Translations under genes and position numbers: made by a program
Notes under the pieces: generated by a model
The model's input: the letters and a program-made list of their open reading frames with translations, nothing else
What the model was told of the DNA's origin: nothing
Databases searched by the model: none
Source of the DNA: Dehalococcoidia bacterium
Lineage (GTDB): Bacteria > Chloroflexota > Dehalococcoidia > Dehalococcoidales > BS750m-G39
Assembly (NCBI GenBank): GCA_004375675.1
Contig: SOKR01000106.1
Coordinates: 1 to 5,001 of the forward strand
Length of the DNA stretch: 5,001 nt
Direction of reading: 5' to 3'
Shown here: in pieces, positions 1 through 5,001 of the stretch
How the letters are laid out: each line of letters opens with the position of its first letter
How positions within the stretch are numbered: the first letter of the stretch is position 1

Positions 1-55
1 CAAGCACTTTACCGCCGAAGAACTTTTGGCTGAAATAGAAGGGGCACTGGTATAA
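1..55 (+). CDS. C-terminal end of an upstream gene (partial)
   Basis: Reading from base 2 there are 17 open codons ending in TAA at 53-55, giving the tail KHFTAEELLAEIEGALV. The frame ends 36 bases before the hdrC start with no terminator between, so this gene is probably in the same transcript. The tail resembles the end of response-regulator receiver domains, where a conserved Lys is followed by Pro-Phe and then by a helix rich in E-E-L-L and I. Here the usual Pro is His. An Hdr or hydrogenase accessory subunit would also be expected at this place from gene context. Seventeen residues cannot decide the family. Confidence 0.5.
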   Translation, partial: KHFTAEELLAEIEGALV

Positions 56-76
56 ACCAGCCTTAGGACATAGAGG

Positions 77-84
77 AAAGGAGG
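77..84 (+). promoter_or_regulatory. Ribosome binding site of hdrC
   Basis: AAAGGAGG lies 7 bases before the ATG at 92. It is a near-perfect Shine-Dalgarno match and supports that start. It sits in the 36-base gap after the preceding stop, where I see no convincing promoter boxes. Confidence 0.8.
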
Positions 85-91
85 GGTCTAA

Positions 92-667
92 ATGGCCGAG
101 ACAATGGTCAAAGCTCCCGCCGACGTGAGTTTTGTTAACGAGGTCTGCTCCATCCCCGGCGGCGAAGCTATTAATTCCTGTATTCAGTGCGGGGTTTGCA
201 CTGGCTCCTGTCCTACCGCCGACCAGTGGGATTACCCGCCGCGGCGGGTGATTGCCCTGGTGAGAGCGGGCTTAAGAGACGAACTGCTTTCCAGCAACTC
301 CATGTGGTTCTGCGTTTCCTGCTATTCCTGCACGGTGCGCTGCCCGCGGGATATTAAGCCCGCCGACATCATGCACGCGCTGGAGATTATCGCCATCCGC
401 AGCGGTAAAACCACCCCAAAGAGCAACACGCCGATTATGTACCGCTGCTTCGTCGATTCCGCCCGGGGCAACGGGCGGGTCTATGAGCTGGGCATGATGA
501 TTAAGCTCTTTTTGAAGACTAACCCCTTTGCCGCCCTCAAGCTGGCGCCGGTGGGGATGGGCCTGTTCTTTCATAAACGGTTGCCGCTTAAGCCCAGCCG
601 AATCAAGGGAATGAGCGGCCTCAAAGCCATCCTGAATAAAGCCAGGGAACTGGGAGGTGCCGAATGA
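92..667 (+). CDS. hdrC: HdrC-like heterodisulfide reductase iron-sulfur subunit
   Basis: This is a 191-residue soluble ferredoxin-like protein expected to pass electrons between a flavin subunit (HdrA type) and the HdrB catalytic subunit in the cytoplasm. It has two classic [4Fe-4S] motifs: C30-x2-C33-x2-C36-x3-C40-P and C74-x2-C77-x2-C80-x3-C84-P. All eight cysteines are present. The spacing of the two clusters, the WFCVSC stretch at 72-77 and the C-terminal half with a basic RLPLKP segment fit HdrC and related 4Fe-4S dicluster proteins. There is no membrane segment, so this is not the membrane HdrE or DsrM type. The ATG at 92 has a strong ribosome binding site. The stop overlaps the next start as ATGA, which indicates translational coupling to hdrB. 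The electron donor and the final acceptor cannot be told from the sequence. Methanogen-type CoM-S-S-CoB reduction is unlikely in a bacterium, and a different disulfide or quinone-linked route is possible. Confidence 0.9.
   Translation: MAETMVKAPADVSFVNEVCSIPGGEAINSCIQCGVCTGSCPTADQWDYPPRRVIALVRAGLRDELLSSNSMWFCVSCYSCTVRCPRDIKPADIMHALEIIAIRSGKTTPKSNTPIMYRCFVDSARGNGRVYELGMMIKLFLKTNPFAALKLAPVGMGLFFHKRLPLKPSRIKGMSGLKAILNKARELGGAE
652..659 (+). promoter_or_regulatory. Ribosome binding site of hdrB inside hdrC
   Basis: GGGAGGTG lies inside the last codons of hdrC. Its GGAGG core is 6 bases before the hdrB ATG at 664. Together with the ATGA overlap it supports coupled translation of the two subunits. 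Confidence 0.75.
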
Positions 668-1530
668 AACACTATACTTATTACCCTGGTTGTTCAGCGG
701 AGGCGACGGCGGCTCCTCTGGGCGTTTCGGTGGCTCCGGTAGCTAAGAAGCTGGACATGGAGCTTGCCGAGCTCGAAGACTGGAACTGCTGCGGCTCCAC
801 GCCCTACTGGTCGGTGGATAAGCTGGAGGCGGCGGCTATGGCCACCCGTAACCTGGCGCTGGCCGAGAAGAGGGGCTTTGACCTGGTAACGCCCTGTTCC
901 AACTGCTTCGTTATTTTGAACTCAACCAATGACTATCTTAAGGAACTTCCCGACTTCAAGGAGAAGGTGGACAAGGCGCTGGCGGCGGGCAAGATGAAAT
1001 ACAACGGCGGCGTCAAGGTACGCCACCTCGTCGAAGTTTTTTATACTGATATTACCCCCGACGGCATCGCCGCTAAAGTAACCAAGCCTCTTAAGGGCTT
1101 AAAGGTGGGCGCTTACTACGGCTGCCAGCTGGTGCGCCCCGACGGCTTCGACAACCCCGAATCCCCCCACTCGCTGGACGAGATTATAACCAGCCTGGGC
1201 GCCGACGCCGTCGATTGGGAGATGAAGGCGCGCTGCTGCGGCAGCTCTTTGGTTATGCCCGAGCAGGAGGTTGCCCTGGGGCTGGTCAATAAGCTGCTTA
1301 AGAATGCCACCGAGCACGGGGCGGAGTGCCTGATTACCCCCTGTCCGTTGTGCCAGATTAACCTCGACGCCTATCAGAGCGTGGTCAACAGCCAGTTCAA
1401 GACCAACTACAATATCCCCGTGCTCTTCGTTACCCAGTTGATCGGGGTTGCTATGGGGATTCCCGCCAAAGAGCTGGCTTTATCGGGAAATATCGTATCA
1501 CCGATGAAGGTGTTAGCCCCCTATCTTTAA
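664..1530 (+). CDS. hdrB: HdrB-like heterodisulfide reductase subunit with two CCG domains
   Basis: This 288-residue protein has two cysteine-rich CCG domains (Cys...CysCysGly...Cys-x2-Cys). The first uses C10, C42-C43-G and C78-x2-C81. The second uses C154, C191-C192-G and C227-x2-C230. In methanogen HdrB each CCG motif binds a non-cubane [4Fe-4S] cluster that splits the disulfide substrate. All ten ligand positions are kept here, so both clusters are likely to form. The length fits stand-alone HdrB, unlike the longer HdrD or GlpC fusions. It starts 4 bases inside hdrC and the two products should form one complex. The usual flavin subunit HdrA is not in the window and may lie upstream. In bacteria such HdrBC pairs take part in cytoplasmic electron transfer or flavin-based bifurcation. 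The physiological substrate here is unknown. The reading frame ends cleanly at TAA 1528-1530. Confidence 0.9.
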   Translation: MKHYTYYPGCSAEATAAPLGVSVAPVAKKLDMELAELEDWNCCGSTPYWSVDKLEAAAMATRNLALAEKRGFDLVTPCSNCFVILNSTNDYLKELPDFKEKVDKALAAGKMKYNGGVKVRHLVEVFYTDITPDGIAAKVTKPLKGLKVGAYYGCQLVRPDGFDNPESPHSLDEIITSLGADAVDWEMKARCCGSSLVMPEQEVALGLVNKLLKNATEHGAECLITPCPLCQINLDAYQSVVNSQFKTNYNIPVLFVTQLIGVAMGIPAKELALSGNIVSPMKVLAPYL

Positions 1531-1537
1531 GTCTGCT

Positions 1538-1543
1538 AGAGGG
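1538..1543 (+). promoter_or_regulatory. Ribosome binding site supporting an AUA start
   Basis: AGAGGG lies 8 bases after the hdrB stop. Its GAGGG core ends 7 bases before the ATA at 1551, the same spacing as seen for hdrC and glyS in this window. No ATG, GTG or TTG in the membrane-protein frame lies near it. The site therefore argues for initiation at or very near 1551, and it is the main evidence for the start chosen for the next gene. Confidence 0.5.
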
Positions 1544-1550
1544 TAAGAAT

Positions 1551-2051
1551 ATAACTACCAAAGAAGGATTACCCTTCCGCTGGAGCTATGTCGTCTTACC
1601 GCTGGTCGTTCTTCTCCTGCTGGTAGGCTTATCCGCCTATTTTTATCACCTGCTGCCTGCCGAGGTCGCCGTCCACTTCGAGAACGGTGAGCCCGACGGC
1701 TGGCTCAGCCCCCTGATGACCATGGTCCTGGCGCTGCTGCCCCAGATTCTGCTGGCCGTGGTGGCGCTGATTCTCGCCTTTGTGATGACCCGGCTCGCCA
1801 GCCGCTTCTGGCCGCCAGAGGGGACAAAGATAAACCTGAAGACCATCGTGGCGCTTATGGGTAACATGATAGCCCTGCCCCAGATTGTTTTCGGCTTTGC
1901 AATAGCCGATATTTTTGTTTACAATGCATACCATATTCACCTGCCGCCTTTGTGGATATTCGCCCTGATGTTTATGGTGGTGGGGGGTATCGTTATCGGG
2001 GTGGTCTTTGTCCGGGCGATAAGGCGGGAGTGGGGCAGTCGTAACCAGTAA
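1551..2051 (+). CDS. DUF1648-like four-helix membrane protein, probable AUA start
   Basis: From the proposed start the product is 166 residues with four likely membrane helices, near residues 12-33, 57-79, 99-123 and 132-154, and a short basic C-terminus. Between helices 1 and 2 lies LPAEVAVHFENGEPDGW (35-51). This matches the DUF1648 hallmark, a Pro, then His-Phe, then Gly-x-Pro-Asp-x-Trp, found in small membrane proteins including SdpI-related immunity proteins. The function is unknown. The first ATG in frame is at 1716 (residue 56). Starting there would remove helix 1 and the hallmark, and no ribosome binding site precedes it. No ATG, GTG or TTG exists in frame between the TAA at 1359-1361 and 1716. 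ATA at 1551 has a good ribosome binding site and gives the start TTKEGLPFRW after the first residue. CTG at 1533 is a weaker option. A sequence error turning ATG into ATA is also possible. The stop overlaps the glyS ribosome binding site. Confidence 0.75.
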   Translation: MTTKEGLPFRWSYVVLPLVVLLLLVGLSAYFYHLLPAEVAVHFENGEPDGWLSPLMTMVLALLPQILLAVVALILAFVMTRLASRFWPPEGTKINLKTIVALMGNMIALPQIVFGFAIADIFVYNAYHIHLPPLWIFALMFMVVGGIVIGVVFVRAIRREWGSRNQ

Positions 2052-2055
2052 GGAG
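2050..2055 (+). promoter_or_regulatory. Ribosome binding site of glyS overlapping the previous stop
   Basis: AAGGAG shares its first two bases with the TAA stop of the membrane protein and lies 7 bases before the GTG at 2063. It fixes the GTG as the start of glyS and suggests that ribosomes finishing the upstream gene could reinitiate here. Confidence 0.75.
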
Positions 2056-2062
2056 CGATTTT

Positions 2063-3433
2063 GTGACTGAAGCCAAGTCAACAGTTGATATGGAGAAGCT
2101 GGTTTCCCTCTGCCGCCGACGCGGCTTTATCTTCCCCAGCAGTGAAATCTACGGGGGACTTTCCAGCTGCTGGGACTATGGGCCGCTGGGGGTGGAGCTA
2201 AAGCGAAACATAAAGCAGGCGTGGTGGCGGGCGGTGGTACAGCAGCGCGACGATATGGTGGGGCTGGATGCCAGCATACTTATGCACCCCCAGGTCTGGG
2301 AAGCCAGCGGGCATGTCGAGGGCTTTTCCGACCCGCTGGCTGAATGCAAGAACTGCCACAAGAGGTGGCGCAGCGACGAGCTGGAGGGCGACAAGTGCCC
2401 CGACTGCGGCGGCGAGCTGACCGAGCCTCGCCTTTTCAACCTGATGTTCAAGACCTTTATCGGGCCCGTCGAGGACGAAGCCAGCGTGGTCTATTTGCGC
2501 CCGGAGACGGCGCAGGGCATGTTCGTCAACTTCGAGAACGTGCTCAATACCACCCGAAAGCGGCTGCCCTTCGGCATCGCCCAGATAGGCAAAGCCTTCC
2601 GCAACGAGGTTACCACGGGCAACTTTATCTTCCGTTGCCGCGAGTTCGAGCAGATGGAAATCGAATTCTTTGTCAAACCGGGCACGGATAAAAAGTGGTT
2701 CGACTACTGGGTCAAGGAGCGCCTCAACTGGTACGTGAGCCTGGGCATCAGGAAGGAAAACCTGAAGCTGCGTGAGCATACTAAAGAAGAGCTGGCGCAC
2801 TACGCCCGCGAGTGCTACGACATTGACTACCTCTATCCGATGGGCTGGGCGGAACTGGAGGGAATCGCCAACCGCGGCGACTTCGACCTGGTGCAGCACG
2901 CCAAGTCCAGCGGCAAGGGCCTGAGCTATTACGACGAGGAGACCAAGGAGCATATCGTCCCCTATATCATCGAGCCTTCGGCGGGGGTCGAACGCACCGC
3001 CTTAGCTGTGCTCTGCGACGCCTATGATGAAGATGTCGCCGACGGCGAAGCTCGCGTGCTACTCCACCTTCACCCCTCCATAGCTCCCATCAAAGTAGCC
3101 GTCTTGCCCCTGAGCCGTAAGGAGACGCTGACGCCATTGGCCAAAGAGGTTTACACCGAGCTGCGCCAGCAGTGGATGACAAGCTACGATGAAGCCCAGA
3201 GCATCGGGCGGCGTTACCGCCGACAGGACGAAATCGGCACGCCGTTTTGCGTCACCGTCGACTTCCAATCATTAGAAGACAAGCAGGTCACCATCCGCGA
3301 GCGCGACAGCCTGAGGCAGATACGGGTGCCCATCGAGAGCCTGAAGGCGACATTGCAGGCCAAGCTGGATGGGGAAGACCTTTTCGTTTTGCCCGAGGGG
3401 GGGAAGATATGGAAGGGTGGGGAAAATGGCTGA
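2063..3433 (+). CDS. glyS: Glycyl-tRNA synthetase, single-chain dimeric type
   Basis: This class II enzyme charges tRNA-Gly with glycine using ATP in the cytoplasm. The 456-residue length is usual for the bacterial form of the eukaryote-like alpha2 type. N-terminal signature residues include GFIFPSSEIYGG (21-32) and WDYGPLG (37-43). The motif 1 region is VWEASGHV (78-85). A zinc-binding pair follows, C95-x2-C98 and C112-x2-C115. Next come RPETAQG (146-152), motif 2 with FRNE (179-182) and the REFEQMEIEFF stretch (193-203), WAELEGIANRGD (262-273), and motif 3 EPSAGVER (304-311) with the ATP-binding Arg. The anticodon-binding domain runs from about 340 to 425. The start is GTG with a good ribosome binding site. 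A run of seven G (3397-3403) lies in the last codons, and the end overlaps the next gene by 8 bases. All catalytic motifs are intact, so it should be functional. Some databases call this type glyQS. Confidence 0.97.
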   Translation: MTEAKSTVDMEKLVSLCRRRGFIFPSSEIYGGLSSCWDYGPLGVELKRNIKQAWWRAVVQQRDDMVGLDASILMHPQVWEASGHVEGFSDPLAECKNCHKRWRSDELEGDKCPDCGGELTEPRLFNLMFKTFIGPVEDEASVVYLRPETAQGMFVNFENVLNTTRKRLPFGIAQIGKAFRNEVTTGNFIFRCREFEQMEIEFFVKPGTDKKWFDYWVKERLNWYVSLGIRKENLKLREHTKEELAHYARECYDIDYLYPMGWAELEGIANRGDFDLVQHAKSSGKGLSYYDEETKEHIVPYIIEPSAGVERTALAVLCDAYDEDVADGEARVLLHLHPSIAPIKVAVLPLSRKETLTPLAKEVYTELRQQWMTSYDEAQSIGRRYRRQDEIGTPFCVTVDFQSLEDKQVTIRERDSLRQIRVPIESLKATLQAKLDGEDLFVLPEGGKIWKGGENG

Positions 3434-4934
3434 AAAGTCAATAATTATCATTGGAGGCGGAATCGCCGGCCTGTCTGCCGGGTGCTACGGCCAGATGAAC
3501 GGCTATCGTACATCTATCTTTGAAATGCACAAGTTAGCTGGCGGTGTCTGCACCGGCTGGAAACGCAAGGGCTACACCATCGACGGTGCCATGAACTGGC
3601 TGGTGGGCACCAAACCGGGAACTAGCTTTTACAGGTTCTGGGAAGAGCTGGGGGCAGCGCAGGAGTGGCAGGTCTTCAATCATGACCAGTATAGTCTCAT
3701 TGAAGATGAAAGTGGTAAGGTTTTTACCATATATTCCGATATCGACCGCCTGGAACGGCAGATGATGGAACTGGCTCCGGAGGATGAAGCCATCATTCGT
3801 GAGTTCACCAAAGCAGTACGTGATTGCGGGCGATTCGACATGCTGGTAGATAAGCCCCAGGAACTTTATGGTCTAGTAGACAAAATCAAGCTGATAAAAA
3901 TGTTGCCCTATCTGAGATTCGTAAGAAAGTGGGGTAAAATTACCACAGCCGACTACGCTCAGCGATTCAAAAATCCCTTCCTTCGTAAGGTTGTCGACAT
4001 AGACCCCACGGGTGACTTCACCGATATGCCCATGTTAGTCAGGCCCATGACTCTTGCCTGGCAAAATCAGAAGGCAGCCGGCTATGTTATTGGGGGCGCC
4101 CTGGCCCTGGTCGACTATATCCAGCGCCGCTACCTCGACCTGGGCGGCGAACTCCACTGCGAGGCAAGGGTAGAAAAAATTCTGGTGGAAAGCGATAAGG
4201 CCGTAGGCATAAGGCTAGCCGACGGTACGGAACATCGTGCCGGTTATGTTGTCTCAGCCGCCGATGGTCGTACAACTATATTTGACATGCTTGACGGTAA
4301 GTACATCGATGACAAAATACGTGGTTACTATGACAATCTCCAGTTGTTTCCGCCATTAATATATGTTGGACTGGGAGTGGCACGTAAATTCGATGATGTG
4401 CCACCTTCGGTAAGCGGCCTCACTTTCCCTCTGGAGAAACCTGTAACTATTGCCGGTAAAGAACAGAAAATTCTCAGCGTACTCATTTACAATTTCGACC
4501 CCACCCTGGCACCTGAGGGTAAGACGGTGGTAATAGTCCAGTTCAACACGAATTACGAGTACTGGGAGAAATTATACAAAGAGCTCGAACGATACAAGGC
4601 GGAGAAGGAGCAGATAGCCGACCAGGTAGTCGCCGCTCTTGATAAGCGTTTCCCCGGGCTGGCGGCCCAGGTAGAAATGCGCGATGTGGCCACCCCCGTG
4701 ACCTGGGAGCGGTATACCGGTAACTGGCGGGGCAGCTACGAGGGATGGCTACCTACAACCAAGACCTTTATGATACGCATGAGTAAGACCCTACCAGGGC
4801 TTGATAACTTCTACATGGCGGGGCAGTGGGTCAACCCGGGTGGTGGCATGCCTACGGCGGCTATGTCGGGTCGCCACACTATACAGATTATCTGCAAAAA
4901 CGATAAGAGAAAGTTCGTCACTACGACACCTTAG
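3426..4934 (+). CDS. CrtI/phytoene-desaturase-like FAD-dependent oxidoreductase
   Basis: This 502-residue flavoprotein has an N-terminal Rossmann FAD site, SIIIIGGGIAGLSAG (5-19, Gly at 10, 12 and 15), with acidic E33 at the end of strand 2 for the FAD ribose and GG at 39-40. A C-terminal FAD motif AGQWVNPGGGMPTAAMSG lies at about 465-482. This layout is that of the CrtI family (phytoene desaturases, carotenoid isomerases, retinol saturases; COG1233). These redox enzymes usually act on long hydrophobic polyenes, but many members have unknown substrates. No carotenoid genes such as crtB or crtE are seen, so carotenoid work is not assumed. I chose ATG 3426 over an in-frame ATG at 3369 because it puts the FAD motif at the usual distance from the N-terminus. 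The start overlaps the last 8 bases of glyS. The ribosome binding site is poor (GGTGGGG at 3416-3422), so coupling to glyS may matter. There is no signal peptide or clear membrane helix. Parts of the gene look richer in A/T-ending codons than glyS. Confidence 0.88.
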   Translation: MAEKSIIIIGGGIAGLSAGCYGQMNGYRTSIFEMHKLAGGVCTGWKRKGYTIDGAMNWLVGTKPGTSFYRFWEELGAAQEWQVFNHDQYSLIEDESGKVFTIYSDIDRLERQMMELAPEDEAIIREFTKAVRDCGRFDMLVDKPQELYGLVDKIKLIKMLPYLRFVRKWGKITTADYAQRFKNPFLRKVVDIDPTGDFTDMPMLVRPMTLAWQNQKAAGYVIGGALALVDYIQRRYLDLGGELHCEARVEKILVESDKAVGIRLADGTEHRAGYVVSAADGRTTIFDMLDGKYIDDKIRGYYDNLQLFPPLIYVGLGVARKFDDVPPSVSGLTFPLEKPVTIAGKEQKILSVLIYNFDPTLAPEGKTVVIVQFNTNYEYWEKLYKELERYKAEKEQIADQVVAALDKRFPGLAAQVEMRDVATPVTWERYTGNWRGSYEGWLPTTKTFMIRMSKTLPGLDNFYMAGQWVNPGGGMPTAAMSGRHTIQIICKNDKRKFVTTTP

Positions 4935-4975
4935 CACCGATTTCAGGTTTTGAGACCGAATATAGGGAGTTTTAA

Positions 4976-4981
4976 GGGGGG
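4976..4981 (+). promoter_or_regulatory. Likely ribosome binding site of the next gene
   Basis: A run of six G after TTTAA lies 6 bases before the GTG at 4988. It fits a Shine-Dalgarno site, although a pure G run is a weaker match than GGAGG. The gap from 4935 to here is about 40 bases, with no hairpin that would act as a terminator. Confidence 0.5.
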
Positions 4982-4987
4982 ATAATT

Positions 4988-5001
4988 GTGAAAATCCTCC
5001 A
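4988..5001 (+). CDS. Start of a further gene (partial, cut by window end)
   Basis: GTG at 4988 opens a frame that reads M-K-I-L and is then cut by the window end. A G-rich site precedes it at the right distance, and M-K-I-L is a common bacterial N-terminus. It lies 53 bases after the oxidoreductase stop on the same strand. Four codons say nothing about function, and the start itself could be wrong. Confidence 0.5.

Noticed and set aside
1531..1550. Possible terminator after hdrB
   Set aside because: The 20-base gap has no stem-loop followed by a T run.
1629..2081. A 150-codon minus-strand open frame rich in His, Gln and Gly
   Set aside because: It is antisense to the membrane protein, with composition typical of a shadow and no motif. 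The + strand frame has membrane helices and the DUF1648 hallmark.
2198..2953. A 251-codon open frame on the minus strand
   Set aside because: It lies fully inside glyS, whose catalytic motifs are intact on the + strand. The product shows no family features. High-GC genes often give such antisense shadows.
3369..3425. Longer start for the oxidoreductase at ATG 3369
   Set aside because: The added 19 residues come from a different frame of the conserved-position glyS tail and look like low-complexity Gly/Arg sequence. The FAD motif fits the 3426 start.
3409..3444. An 11-codon micro-ORF starting at ATG 3409, preceded by a G-rich site
   Set aside because: It overlaps the glyS end and the oxidoreductase start in the third frame. 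It could be a leader, but there is no evidence beyond an ATG and the G run.
4935..4987. Possible promoter (TTGAGA at 4950, TATAGG at 4961) between the oxidoreductase and the next gene
   Set aside because: The two boxes are about 5 bases apart instead of about 17, and neither has a partner at the right distance.

Overview
The window is densely coding, all on the + strand, with gaps of no more than about 55 bases between genes. It reads as a stretch of an anaerobic bacterium's chromosome. Two things suggest this. First, there is a heterodisulfide-reductase-type gene pair (HdrC then HdrB), which is typical of anaerobic redox metabolism. Second, the glycyl-tRNA synthetase is the single-chain dimeric type, 456 aa long as in bacteria, rather than the separate alpha/beta chains of many bacteria or the longer archaeal form. 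Fairly high GC, GTG starts and strong Shine-Dalgarno sites also fit a bacterium. Chloroflexota of the Dehalococcoidia kind is a plausible host, but that is an inference from gene content and not proven here.

Layout: (1) bases 1-55 are the last 17 codons of an upstream gene whose end looks like the last helix of a response-regulator receiver domain. (2) 92-667 hdrC-like and 664-1530 hdrB-like are coupled by an ATGA overlap and encode a soluble iron-sulfur electron-transfer pair. No HdrA flavin subunit is visible in the window. (3) 1551-2051 is a four-helix membrane protein of the DUF1648 kind. Its first half is missed by any ATG-based start, because the frame has no ATG, GTG or TTG between the preceding stop and the middle of the protein. 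An AUA start with a well-placed ribosome binding site is the best fit. (4) 2063-3433 is glycyl-tRNA synthetase, with a GTG start and a ribosome binding site that overlaps the stop of the membrane protein. (5) 3426-4934 is a CrtI/phytoene-desaturase-like FAD oxidoreductase that overlaps the end of glyS by 8 bases. (6) 4988-5001 is the likely start of another gene.

I see no terminator, promoter, tRNA, repeat array, CRISPR or mobile element. Spacing and overlaps suggest that much of the window is co-transcribed, although the genes do not form one obvious pathway: HdrBC is energy or redox metabolism, glyS is translation, and the last oxidoreductase has no recognisable partner. I do not see an undescribed multi-gene system. 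The most useful observation is the non-canonical start and hidden N-terminal half of the membrane protein.
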